Shown: positions 14,784-22,229 of the stretch, in pieces
Layout of the letters: the number at the start of each line of letters is the position of its first letter
How positions within the stretch are numbered: the first letter of the stretch is position 1
Assembly (NCBI GenBank): GCA_900547255.1
Contig: URGC01000033.1
Location: forward strand, 1 to 22,229
DNA length: 22,229 nt
Direction: 5' to 3'
Origin: an uncultured Eubacterium sp.
GTDB lineage: Bacteria; Bacillota; Clostridia; Lachnospirales; Lachnospiraceae
Notes under the pieces: generated by a model
Told to the model about the DNA's origin: nothing
Seen by the model: only the letters and a program-made list of their open reading frames with translations
Database searches by the model: none
Translations under genes and position numbers: made by a program

Positions 14784-15677
14784 ATGGCAAACACTAAGGA
14801 AATACAGGATCGAATTAAAAGTATCAATGATACATTAAAGATTACTAATGCCATGTACATGATCTCTTCTTCTAAACTTAAAAAATCCAAGAAGATGCTC
14901 TCAGATACAGAACCATATTTCTTTACATTGCAGTCAGAGATGAGCCGAATATTAAGACATATTCCAGATATCGACAGCATTTATTTCAAATCCAATGATG
15001 ACATTCCAATGGATGACAGAAAGGTTGGATATATAGTTATAACTGCTGATAAGGGCCTTGCCGGTTCATATAACCACAATGTATTAAAGATTGCAGAGGA
15101 GCATCTTAAAAACCATCCAAACCATTCACTGTTCGTACTTGGCGAATTAGGAAGACATTATTTTGAACAGCGTGGTATAGAGATAGAGAAGCAGTTTCAT
15201 TATACTGTACAGAATCCTACTCTTAACAGAGCGAGAAATATCGCTGAGGAGATTCTTGAATTGTACAGGGATGAAGAATTAGACGAGGTCTATATCATAT
15301 ATACAAGTATGGTTAACGCCATACAGGAGGAAACACAGATATCACAGCTTCTTCCACTGAAAAAGGCAGATTTCAATATCCAGATTCCAGTGGATTACAA
15401 GCGAGAGGAGCTTGCCTTAAAGCCTTCTCCAGAAGTCGTTATGGATAGAATTGTTCCAGATTATCTGGTTGGTTTCATATATGGTGCTTTAGTTGAGTCG
15501 TATTCATGTGAGCAGAACGCCAGAATGATGGCGATGGAAGCTGCTTCCAAGAGTGCGAAGGACATGCTTCATGAGTTGGATATTCTTTATAATCGTGCCA
15601 GACAGGCGGCGATTACACAGGAGATAACAGAAGTAATAGCTGGTGCAAAATCACAGAAAAAGAAGCGCAAGAAGTGA
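14784..15677 (+). CDS. atpG: F1Fo ATP synthase subunit gamma
   Basis: The central rotor shaft, 297 residues. The N-terminal helix has the conserved segment ITNAMYMISSSKLKKSK and the C-terminal helix has RQAAITQEITEVIAGA; together these form the coiled coil inside the alpha3beta3 head. Between them is the Rossmann-like part with TADKGLAGSYNHNV. The tail ends in a lysine/arginine run. GAGGAT at 14775-14780 precedes ATG. Confidence 0.96.
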   Translation: MANTKEIQDRIKSINDTLKITNAMYMISSSKLKKSKKMLSDTEPYFFTLQSEMSRILRHIPDIDSIYFKSNDDIPMDDRKVGYIVITADKGLAGSYNHNVLKIAEEHLKNHPNHSLFVLGELGRHYFEQRGIEIEKQFHYTVQNPTLNRARNIAEEILELYRDEELDEVYIIYTSMVNAIQEETQISQLLPLKKADFNIQIPVDYKREELALKPSPEVVMDRIVPDYLVGFIYGALVESYSCEQNARMMAMEAASKSAKDMLHELDILYNRARQAAITQEITEVIAGAKSQKKKRKK

Positions 15678-15736
15678 TTTCCAGATATAATCTTGGTTAG
15701 TGTTTCTTAAAATGTGATTTGTGCGAAGGAGGATTT

Positions 15737-17125
15737 ATGAAGAAAGGGAAGATTATTCAGGTAATGGGTCCTGTTGTCGATGTAGAGTTTCAAGATGAGG
15801 AACTTCCGGCAATCAGAGACGCACTTGAAGTTGATAATGGCGGTAAAAGATGTGTGATGGAAGTCGCACAGCATATAGGCAATAACACTGTCCGCTGTAT
15901 CATGCTTGCATCAAGCGAAGGTTTGTGCAGGGATATGGAAGTAACAGCGACAGGTAAAGGTATAACAACTCCAGTAGGAGAAAAGACTCTTGGAAGATTA
16001 TTTAATGTCTTAGGAGAGGCTATTGATGGCGGTGAGCAGCCAGATACTGACCTTAAATGGGAGATTCACAGAGAACCACCTACATTTGAGGAACAGAATC
16101 CTGCAGAGGAGATTCTTGAGACAGGTATCAAGGTAATTGACCTTCTTGCACCATATGCTAAGGGTGGTAAGATTGGTCTGTTCGGTGGTGCCGGTGTTGG
16201 TAAGACAGTACTTATTCAGGAGCTTATCAGTAACATAGCTACAGAGCATGGTGGATATTCAATATTCACAGGTGTTGGAGAGCGTTCAAGAGAGGGTAAT
16301 GACCTCTGGACAGAGATGAAAGAGTCAGGCGTTCTTGAGAAGACAGCGTTAGTGTTCGGTCAGATGAACGAACCACCTGGAGCTCGTATGAGAGTTGCTG
16401 AGACTGGTCTTACAATGGCAGAATATTTCCGTGATGAGAAGCATCAGAATGTGCTTTTATTCATTGATAATATATTCCGTTTTACACAGGCTGGTTCAGA
16501 GGTTTCAGCGCTTCTTGGACGTATGCCTTCAGCCGTAGGTTACCAGCCTACACTTGCAACTGAGATGGGTGAGTTACAGGAAAGAATTGCATCAACTAAG
16601 AATGGTTCTGTCACATCAGTACAGGCTGTATATGTTCCTGCCGATGACCTTACAGACCCAGCTCCTGCAACAACATTCGCACATCTGGATGCTACAACAG
16701 TTCTTTCAAGAAAGATTGTTGAGCAGGGTATCTATCCTGCTGTTGACCCACTTGATTCTACATCACGTATACTTGAGCCAGACATTGTCGGTGAAGAGCA
16801 TTACATGGTAGCAAGAAAGACACAGGAGATATTACAGAAGTACAAGGAATTACAGGATATCATTGCAATTCTTGGTATGGAAGAGTTATCTGACGAGGAT
16901 AAGGTTACAGTATTCCGTGCAAGAAAGATTCAGAAGTTCTTATCACAGCCATTCCATGTTGCTGAGAACTTCACGGGCATCAAGGGTGTATATGTTCCAT
17001 TAAAGGAGACTATAAGAGGCTTCAAGGCTATCATCGATGGCGAGATGGACGAGTACCCAGAGAATGCGTTCTTTAATGTAGGAACTATAGATGATGTTAA
17101 GGAAAAGGCTGCAAAGATGCAGTAA
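15737..17125 (+). CDS. atpD: F1Fo ATP synthase subunit beta (catalytic)
   Basis: The catalytic subunit, 462 residues. The P-loop GGAGVGKT is at residues 150-157, followed by GVGERSREGNDLW with the catalytic Glu of GER, then LLFIDNIFRFTQAGSEVSAL (Walker B region) and the RMPSAVGYQPTLATEMG signature. The C-terminal domain includes the DELSEED-like segment (here MEELSDEDKV), which epsilon touches. The start is ATG 15737, just after AAGGAGG (15726-15732); the longer frame from TTG 15719 overlaps that site. It follows atpG by 59 bases. Confidence 0.97.
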   Translation: MKKGKIIQVMGPVVDVEFQDEELPAIRDALEVDNGGKRCVMEVAQHIGNNTVRCIMLASSEGLCRDMEVTATGKGITTPVGEKTLGRLFNVLGEAIDGGEQPDTDLKWEIHREPPTFEEQNPAEEILETGIKVIDLLAPYAKGGKIGLFGGAGVGKTVLIQELISNIATEHGGYSIFTGVGERSREGNDLWTEMKESGVLEKTALVFGQMNEPPGARMRVAETGLTMAEYFRDEKHQNVLLFIDNIFRFTQAGSEVSALLGRMPSAVGYQPTLATEMGELQERIASTKNGSVTSVQAVYVPADDLTDPAPATTFAHLDATTVLSRKIVEQGIYPAVDPLDSTSRILEPDIVGEEHYMVARKTQEILQKYKELQDIIAILGMEELSDEDKVTVFRARKIQKFLSQPFHVAENFTGIKGVYVPLKETIRGFKAIIDGEMDEYPENAFFNVGTIDDVKEKAAKMQ

Positions 17126-17189
17126 TGCGGCAAGGTGCAGTCACTTGGCAAAGCAGGGTTAAAGCTGGTTTAAGGTTAGTGGCTGCTCC

Positions 17190-17212
17190 AGCCTGACCCA
17201 GATGGGCAGGCT
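17190..17212 (+). other. Hairpin between atpD and atpC (possible attenuator)
   Basis: AGCCTG (17190-17195) pairs with CAGGCT (17207-17212), and CCC (17197-17199) with GGG (17204-17206), leaving one bulged A and a loop of four. It is followed by a weak GTTTACTT tail rather than a T-tract. It could lower epsilon output or protect the transcript. It lies in a 128-base gap, the largest inside this operon. Confidence 0.4.
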
Positions 17213-17253
17213 GTTTACTTGGAAATTCCTTAAAAGTAGAATAGGAGTATTAT

Positions 17254-17664
17254 ATGGCGGCAAGTTTTTATCTTAAAGTAATATCAGCTAACAGAATATT
17301 CTATGCGGGTAAATGCAGATCGCTTATAGTTCCTGAATATGATGGACAGAAAGAGATTCTCGCCCACCATGAGGATATGGTAATTGCGATTGACGAAGGT
17401 CAGATGAAATTCCAGCCGGAAGACAGTAATGAGTGGATTCATGCTGTTGTAGGCATGGGATTCGTTGAGATAGTCAATAACCGTGTTACTCTTCTTGTTG
17501 AGACAGCGGAGCGTCCAGAAGAAATTGATGTCAGACGTGCTGAGGAAGCCAAGCAGAGAGCCGAGGAACGTCTTCGCCAGAAGCAGAGTATCCATGAGTA
17601 TTATCATTCAAGAGCATCTCTTGCGAGAGCGATGGCGAGACTTAAGGCGACATCAGGAAAGTAG
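17254..17664 (+). CDS. atpC: F1Fo ATP synthase subunit epsilon
   Basis: The last gene of the operon, 136 residues. The N-terminal beta-sandwich is recognisable from FYLKVISANRIFYAGKC, ILAHHEDMVIAI and the later VGMGFVEIVNNRVTLLVETAER. The C-terminal alpha-helical hairpin is long and charged (RRAEEAKQRAEERLRQKQ ... RASLARAMARLKA). This element can extend to inhibit ATP hydrolysis. AGGAG precedes ATG within the gap after atpD. The sequence immediately after the stop repeats parts of the gene end. Confidence 0.95.
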   Translation: MAASFYLKVISANRIFYAGKCRSLIVPEYDGQKEILAHHEDMVIAIDEGQMKFQPEDSNEWIHAVVGMGFVEIVNNRVTLLVETAERPEEIDVRRAEEAKQRAEERLRQKQSIHEYYHSRASLARAMARLKATSGK

Positions 17665-17743
17665 TGGTGTTGGCGCACTTGAAGCTGGCTGGCATCAGGG
17701 ACTGGAAGATGTTTTTGAAGCTGGCTGGCATCAGGAAAGTAGA
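17651..17743 (+). repeat. Short direct repeats around the atpC stop codon
   Basis: CATCAGGAAAGTAG, the last coding bases and stop of atpC (17651-17664), recurs at 17730-17743. A second repeat of 21 bases, containing GAAGCTGGCTGGCATCAGG, occurs at 17679-17699 and 17715-17735, 36 bases apart. This looks like local slippage or unequal duplication rather than a mobile element. Confidence 0.8.
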
Positions 17744-17798
17744 TGATGTCTATGACATGCCTGGCGATTTGGCGCTATAGGTGATAAAAGCTGAGAAA

Positions 17799-17856
17799 GA
17801 CCCAAAACATGTGGAAAATGCCTGCGAAATGTTTGCCGCAGATGTTAGTTTGGGTC
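17799..17856 (+). other. Long imperfect hairpin upstream of the atp terminator
   Basis: GACCCAAA (17799-17806) pairs with TTTGGGTC (17849-17856), ACAT (17807-17810) with ATGT (17842-17845) and CTGCG (17822-17826) with CGCAG (17837-17841). No T-tract follows. It may protect the 3' end of the atp transcript. Confidence 0.4.
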
Positions 17857-17872
17857 AAATAGAATTATAATG

Positions 17873-17923
17873 GCGGAAAAATCCAGAAATCTTAAAATTT
17901 TTGGATTTTTCCGCTTGTTTTTT
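17873..17923 (+). terminator. Strong rho-independent terminator of the atp operon
   Basis: A perfect 13-bp stem (17873-17885 with 17902-17914) can be extended by five further A/T-rich pairs at the loop side. It is followed by TTGTTTTTT (17915-17923). It lies about 210 bases after atpC. A smaller stem, TTGGATTTT/AAAATCCAA (17971-18007), follows without a T-tract. Confidence 0.85.
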
Positions 17924-18087
17924 AATATAGAGAAAAAGTTTGGGTTTAGCGAAGTGTAAAATGCATGATTTTGGATTTTTTGGAAGGAAGCCATTTTTAA
18001 AATCCAAGGGTAAATAGGTGGATATGCTAAATGCAGATAGGCAAGTGAGTATATGAATTCAAATAGAAATGTATAGAATTTAATATG

Positions 18088-18096
18088 TGATATAAT
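18088..18096 (+). promoter_or_regulatory. Extended -10 promoter element for the GH25 gene
   Basis: TGATATAAT is a perfect extended -10 (TGn-TATAAT). The -35 position, 17 bases upstream, is poor (AATGTA), as is tolerated by extended -10 promoters. The start codon is about 97 bases downstream. The rest of 17924-18192 holds no gene that I can see. Confidence 0.55.
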
Positions 18097-18192
18097 AAAA
18101 TAACCTAAAACAAAAGTTACTTTTAGTGCGTATAGTGCGTATGAAATTATATAACAGCTATATTGAATACGAAGAAGGGGGGGCAGATTGCC

Positions 18193-19689
18193 ATGCCAAA
18201 TCAGAAAAATACAGTTGTCATCGCAGGTATTGCGGCAGTTATAATTGTTATACTGGCAAGCGTTGTGATTGTGATGGCAAATAAGATGAATAATAAGTCA
18301 GACAAAACCAAGGATGTAAGCGTTACGGGCAGTGTGGCTGTAGTTGATAATAATGCATCAACAAGCGAGTCAGTTTCATCAGGCAATCCCACAGAAGCTA
18401 CAGTGCAGGAGGAGATTGAAGATATTCAGGAAGACCCACAGTATAGCGGTGCGGATAATTCAATGAATCAGGGCTCAGGCACAGGAGCCAAGGTTACGCT
18501 CTCTAATAGTACTAATGAGACATCAGATGTGACTATCGGCGTGGATGTATCAAGGTTTCAGGGAACGATAGACTGGTCGAAGGTTGCTTCGTCCGGTGTG
18601 GATTTTACGATGATACGAGTTGGCTATAGAGCGCAGAAGACAGGCGTAATATATGAGGACACTAACGCAAAATACAATATGCAGCAGGCAGATGCCAATG
18701 GAATTAAGGTAGGTGTATATTTCTTCTCATCTGCGGTTAGTGAAAATGAGGCGATAGAGGAAGCAGACTGGGTTGCCAATTATATCGCTGATTACAACAT
18801 AACTTATCCGGTGGCGTTTGACTGTGAGGGATTTGAGGCATCCGACAGCAGACAGCATGATATGTCAGTTTCAGAGAGGACAAGCGTTGCTGATGCATTT
18901 TTGCAGGCAGTGTATAGCAGAGGTTATACGCCGATGTTCTATGCGGCTGCCGGCGAATTGTCAGGCAACAGATTGTGGAATACGATTAGTCTTGAGGCTT
19001 CATATAAAATGTGGGTAGCACAGTACCCATCGGCCGCGTACCCAGCGACACCTTCGACAAGCTACACTGGAAGCTGTGATATGTGGCAGTACACGAACAG
19101 AGGAACAGTCAGTGGAATCAGTACCAATGTTGATATAAATGTTGCATATTTTGGATATACCGGAACTAATGGTTCTGCAAGTGGTGAGACAGCGGCTGCG
19201 GCAAAACCAGATGTTGAGGCCAATATGAATTTTACAGAGGTGAGCGATACTGTTACAGCCAAAGAGGAAGTCCGCCTTCGTGATAAGCCAAGTCAGGGCT
19301 CTGATTCTAATGTCATAGCAACTCTTAAAAATGGACAGATGATAACAAGGACAGCAACGAGCAATAGCGGCTGGTCGCGTCTTGTATACAATGGACAGAT
19401 TGTCTATGCAGTATCAAGCTATCTGACGACAGATCTCACACAGAAGACAAGCCAGGCAGCTACAACTGGATTTAATACCCAGTTCACAGATTGTAATGAA
19501 ACGGTTACACCTAAGGACGAGATTAACCTTAGAAACAAGCCAAGTGTTACAGACTCCAAGGTTGTTGCTACAGTTAAAAATGGCGTTACACTCACAAGAA
19601 CTGGCTATAATAAAGAGCTTGGCTGGTCGAGAGTGGAATATAACGGACAGACATTGTATTGTGTGAGCAGTTATCTGGTGGAGAAGTAA
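18193..19689 (+). CDS. Membrane-anchored GH25 muramidase (lysozyme) with two SH3b domains
   Basis: A 498-residue cell-wall hydrolase predicted to cleave the MurNAc-GlcNAc bond of peptidoglycan. A hydrophobic segment at about residues 8-30 probably acts as a signal anchor and is followed by a low-complexity Ser/Thr/acidic linker to about 110. The GH25 domain starts at GVDVSRFQG (Asp118), carries the catalytic DxE as Asp210 and Glu212 (VAFDCEGFE), and ends near WQYTNRG...NVDINVAYF (Asp314). Two SH3b repeats follow, about 354-416 and 437-498, each with R/NLR-K/D-KPS and a GWSRxxYNGQ core; they should bind the wall. ATG 18193 is chosen because a G-rich AAGGGGGGG site lies about nine bases upstream. 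It stands alone between a promoter and a terminator, consistent with a housekeeping cell-separation or remodelling enzyme. Confidence 0.92.
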   Translation: MPNQKNTVVIAGIAAVIIVILASVVIVMANKMNNKSDKTKDVSVTGSVAVVDNNASTSESVSSGNPTEATVQEEIEDIQEDPQYSGADNSMNQGSGTGAKVTLSNSTNETSDVTIGVDVSRFQGTIDWSKVASSGVDFTMIRVGYRAQKTGVIYEDTNAKYNMQQADANGIKVGVYFFSSAVSENEAIEEADWVANYIADYNITYPVAFDCEGFEASDSRQHDMSVSERTSVADAFLQAVYSRGYTPMFYAAAGELSGNRLWNTISLEASYKMWVAQYPSAAYPATPSTSYTGSCDMWQYTNRGTVSGISTNVDINVAYFGYTGTNGSASGETAAAAKPDVEANMNFTEVSDTVTAKEEVRLRDKPSQGSDSNVIATLKNGQMITRTATSNSGWSRLVYNGQIVYAVSSYLTTDLTQKTSQAATTGFNTQFTDCNETVTPKDEINLRNKPSVTDSKVVATVKNGVTLTRTGYNKELGWSRVEYNGQTLYCVSSYLVEK

Positions 19690-19700
19690 CAGATAAAATA

Positions 19701-19770
19701 GGGAAGAAAGAAATGTTTATGTTGAGGGCGGCTCATCTGGCAGCATTTCTTTCTTCCCTGTTTGTTTATT
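19701..19770 (+). terminator. Rho-independent terminator after the GH25 gene
   Basis: A perfect 15-bp stem (19701-19715 with 19744-19758) encloses a 28-base loop and is followed by TGTTTGTTTATT. The T-tract is interrupted but the stem is strong. It begins 12 bases after the stop codon. Confidence 0.75.
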
Positions 19771-20101
19771 GGAGCTTTGTTATTATTTTAGACTATCAAG
19801 AATTCTAAAATTAGATAATTAACGTGTTTTATGTGAAATGTATCGAGACAGACGATAGCATGATGGATATACTGTTTATAACTATAATATTATAATAGTA
19901 TGCACATATACATATGTCAATATAAAAATGAACAATCATATAATATTATTTTTAAAAGAATATACATAATATACAACAATGTTTTTTTTTTTTTGAGTAT
20001 TTGGTAGAATTGCACAAAAGCACCTTGAAATAAATCCTGATAAAGGCTAGTATTGACTTTGATGTCGTTAATACATCAGGTTATGTGTTAGGAGGGTTTA
20101 T
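19771..20101. other. AT-rich gene-free leader upstream of the secreted protein
   Basis: No gene is seen. Several TATAAT-like hexamers (19883-19888, 19891-19896) lie in a very AT-rich stretch without a clear -35. A run of 13 T residues occupies 19982-19994. Just before the ribosome binding site, TGATGT/ACATCA (20060-20065 with 20073-20078) and CCTGAT/ATCAGG (20036-20041 with 20075-20080) are mutually exclusive pairings. No riboswitch class that I know fits. Confidence 0.5.
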
Positions 20102-22229
20102 ATGAACAGAATGTGGAAAAGCATTGCAGCAATATTTATGGCAGTGCTGATGGTTGTTGGTCTGATACCGACAGATTTTACGTTAGTTCCAGTGGAAGCG
20201 GCAACAGGAACATATGTGTTAAGCGCAGATGATTTGACTGCTGGTACTACGGTAGCGGGAACTACAAAGGAGTGTGGAACAAGTAATTATTTCACTCTTG
20301 TATCTACAGATTCATCAAAGGGAATTGTAGTGGATTCAAGTGCAAAGGATGTTCCGGTCAATGGTACGACAAAAATAACAAATAGAATTAAACTTCAAAA
20401 AGCAGGTGTTAATTCTATTAATTTTACAGTTGCATCAGGAAATAAGGCAACATTAAAAGTATACGCAGTTTCCTCTAATGGTAGTTCTGAGGCATCATTG
20501 GCTGTTATTAATGAGACAACAGGAATAGCATCTAATAATAAAGAAGTTGCTTGCGGCACAGTAGGAGAATATGTCTTTGAATTAAATGAGGCAGGAACAT
20601 ATAAGGTTCTAACAAATGATTCAAAAATGAAGCCTGCCAATATATATTACATCAGTGTAGCAGAAGAAAAGGCTGGTAAAGCAACAGGTACAGCCCCAGT
20701 AATCGCATCAGCGACAGCATCCCTTAAAGGCGGTAATGTTGCGGCAATAAGCTGGACAACATCAACAGCAGCAAAAGAAGATGGTAAGCTCTGTATAGAT
20801 GTAATGAAGGGTGACGAAAAATTAGAGACAATTAATCCAGATGCATCAGCTACAAGCTATGATTATACATTAAGCAGTACAGGCAGATACACATTTAAGG
20901 TGTATGGAAAGCTTGGAAGTGAAGAAAATGCAGGTGTAACAACTTCACCAGCAATAGATTATGTTCTTCCTCTTGAAAAGCCAGTTGTAAAAGCAAAGGC
21001 TGGAGATGGTAAGATTAATTTATCATGGCAGAAGGTAGAAGAAGCTACATCATATAAGGTTACAATAAAGCAGGGTGATTTTGTTGTAACTAATGAGACA
21101 TTAACAGATGTTACAGTTACATCATATGAAAAAACAGGATTAGATAATCTTAAAGAATATACAATCACTGTTGAAGCAGTACGTACTACTCCAGCAGCAT
21201 CAGCAGTAAGTGATGCAGTAGTATGTATGCCATATAAGCCAGTTGATACATCATCAGCAATTCCGGGCTTAAGCGTAATCAACCAGTCAGAAGATAATGC
21301 AATATCAATATCAAGAACAGCAGGAAGCATGATGCTTTCACAGCCAGCTTCAAGCGGTGGTATTGCCTCAAAGTCACTTACTAACATGAGTTATGTAGTG
21401 ACACCTAGCAAGATAACAGGTGATTTTACATTATCAGCGGACATAACAATGAAAGCAGTCCCATCTAAGGGAAGAGGTATTTTTATCGGTGCAGTAAGCG
21501 ATGCAAGCACTGCAACTAATCCATATATAGGCGGTCTTTATATGCGTGGAGATAATGGTGGAGAATTCAACGCATATAGAACTAAGAACCAGACATCGTA
21601 CAATAATGGTGGTTCTGCAAAGGGAAAATTTGAAGCTAATAAGAAATATACAGTTATAGTTACAAGAGCATCAGAAGCCATGAGTATAGAGGTTAAAGAT
21701 GGCGACAAAGATGTTATTGATAAGGTAAGCTGGCAGATATTACCAGATGATGATGGTAAGAACTTAAGCAGCGTTCTTGGCGAAGAAGTTAATGTAGGTA
21801 TTGCATTATGCGGTGCAACAGCAGTCGTTGACAATTTAAAGATTGTAAGTGCAACAACTGGCACAGTATTTGATGCATCAACACTTAAAGGAGAGTTCTC
21901 ATCATTTATTGATAACTGGGATATGGTATCAGCACCAGTATTATCTGTATCAGGCGATAAGGGAACTATGAAAGTTAAGTCTAGCAGTGTTATCGGTTCA
22001 ACTGGTGCAGGAACAGTTAAGGTTGACATGATGGATTCTACAGGCAAGGTTGTAGATACACAGTCATCATCAGTTACAAGCAATGAGCAGATATTTGAAT
22101 TCTCACCAGAGACAAGCGGCGATTATTCATTTGTTGCAACAGCTTCAAGACCATCTGAGAGCGATGTTAAGACATCTAATACAGTATCAGTTAAGGGCTT
22201 TGTGGCTACACTTTATGGACCAGCTAACA
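20102..22229 (+). CDS. Secreted multidomain protein, probable pectin-/polysaccharide-active enzyme N-terminus (partial)
   Basis: An uninterrupted reading frame runs from ATG 20102 to the window edge (709 complete codons) with no stop, so the gene is cut at its 3' end. AGGAGGG at 20090-20096 supports the start. The first 36 residues form a signal peptide (MNRMWKSIAA..., hydrophobic core, cleavage near VEA-A). Next comes a beta-rich domain beginning TYVLSADDLTAG, which resembles the N-terminal carbohydrate-binding module of some clostridial pectate lyases and pectinesterases (from memory). A fibronectin III-like domain follows near residues 288-378 (PVVKAKAGDGKINLSWQ...YKVTIKQGD). Another beta-rich domain with FTLSADITMK and VGIALCG (about 385-585) looks like a LamG or CBM fold. 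An Ig-like segment comes last. No catalytic motif is visible yet. An adhesin or other surface protein is the alternative. Confidence 0.8.
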   Translation, partial: MNRMWKSIAAIFMAVLMVVGLIPTDFTLVPVEAATGTYVLSADDLTAGTTVAGTTKECGTSNYFTLVSTDSSKGIVVDSSAKDVPVNGTTKITNRIKLQKAGVNSINFTVASGNKATLKVYAVSSNGSSEASLAVINETTGIASNNKEVACGTVGEYVFELNEAGTYKVLTNDSKMKPANIYYISVAEEKAGKATGTAPVIASATASLKGGNVAAISWTTSTAAKEDGKLCIDVMKGDEKLETINPDASATSYDYTLSSTGRYTFKVYGKLGSEENAGVTTSPAIDYVLPLEKPVVKAKAGDGKINLSWQKVEEATSYKVTIKQGDFVVTNETLTDVTVTSYEKTGLDNLKEYTITVEAVRTTPAASAVSDAVVCMPYKPVDTSSAIPGLSVINQSEDNAISISRTAGSMMLSQPASSGGIASKSLTNMSYVVTPSKITGDFTLSADITMKAVPSKGRGIFIGAVSDASTATNPYIGGLYMRGDNGGEFNAYRTKNQTSYNNGGSAKGKFEANKKYTVIVTRASEAMSIEVKDGDKDVIDKVSWQILPDDDGKNLSSVLGEEVNVGIALCGATAVVDNLKIVSATTGTVFDASTLKGEFSSFIDNWDMVSAPVLSVSGDKGTMKVKSSSVIGSTGAGTVKVDMMDSTGKVVDTQSSSVTSNEQIFEFSPETSGDYSFVATASRPSESDVKTSNTVSVKGFVATLYGPAN

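Noticed and set aside
17483..17746. Forward open frame overlapping the end of atpC and containing a repeated EAGWHQ
   Set aside because: It is in a different frame from atpC. The peptide repeat simply reflects the DNA direct repeats, and there is no ribosome binding site.
19771..20101. c-di-GMP or other known riboswitch upstream of the secreted protein
   Set aside because: I could not match conserved cores of the classes I know; only short generic hairpins are present.
21538..22083. Long reverse-strand open frame (181 codons) opposite the secreted protein, and similar ones at 20395-20640 and 20959-21387
   Set aside because: They are antisense shadows created by the codon use of the forward gene. 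They have no ribosome binding sites and their products are low-complexity and unrecognisable.
20102..22229. Frameshift or pseudogene in the last gene
   Set aside because: I read the frame codon by codon from the ATG to the window edge and found no stop; the gene is simply cut by the end of the window.

Overview
The window reads as a chromosomal segment of a low-GC Firmicute, most likely an anaerobic gut Lachnospiraceae. The evidence is strong AGGAGG-type ribosome binding sites, sigma-A style promoters, AT-rich gaps, oxygen-sensitive radical-type dehydratase genes and a large modular exported protein of the kind seen in plant-polysaccharide degraders. A Lachnospira/[Eubacterium] eligens-like host is my guess from memory, not something the window proves. 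All genes lie on the + strand. I found no tRNA, rRNA, insertion sequence or CRISPR array.

Region 1 (about 1-8521) is one tight run of eight genes. It opens with an orphan lipoprotein solute-binding protein and a membrane hybrid histidine kinase. A CooC-like deviant-Walker ATPase with a CxC motif follows, then two proteins of the 2-hydroxyacyl-CoA dehydratase (HgdA/HgdB, BcrC/BadD) family and the HgdC/BadF-type [4Fe-4S] ATPase activator. The run ends with a 58-residue membrane peptide and a 238-residue protein. From memory, that last protein resembles the A-cluster-proximal part of acetyl-CoA synthase (AcsB/CdhC), without the Ni-binding Cys-Gly-Cys. No CoA-transferase, acyl-CoA dehydrogenase, Etf, CODH or ABC permease gene is present. 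The combination does not fit a standard amino-acid fermentation operon and is the best candidate here for an undescribed system: a sensed, ATP-driven low-potential reductase with its own metal-site maturation factors.

Region 2 (about 8564-10932) has its own probable promoter. It encodes a polytopic membrane protein with two DUF1538 repeats and, directly after it, a tandem PII-like protein. This is a plausible transporter or channel with its nitrogen/energy-type regulator.

Region 3 (about 11124-17923) is the complete F1Fo ATP synthase operon in canonical order atpB-E-F-H-A-G-D-C. A good promoter is embedded in the terminator hairpin upstream, and a strong terminator follows atpC. Ring residues in subunit c argue for proton rather than sodium coupling. 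Short intercistronic hairpins sit after atpE and between atpD and atpC, and the 3' end of atpC is followed by partial duplications of itself.

Region 4 (about 18088-22229) concerns the cell envelope and secretion. It holds a membrane-anchored GH25 muramidase with two C-terminal SH3b repeats, a strong hairpin terminator, an AT-rich gene-free gap, and the first 709 codons of a secreted multidomain protein (signal peptide, CBM-like domain, FnIII-like domain, further beta-rich domains). Its catalytic part, if any, lies beyond the window.
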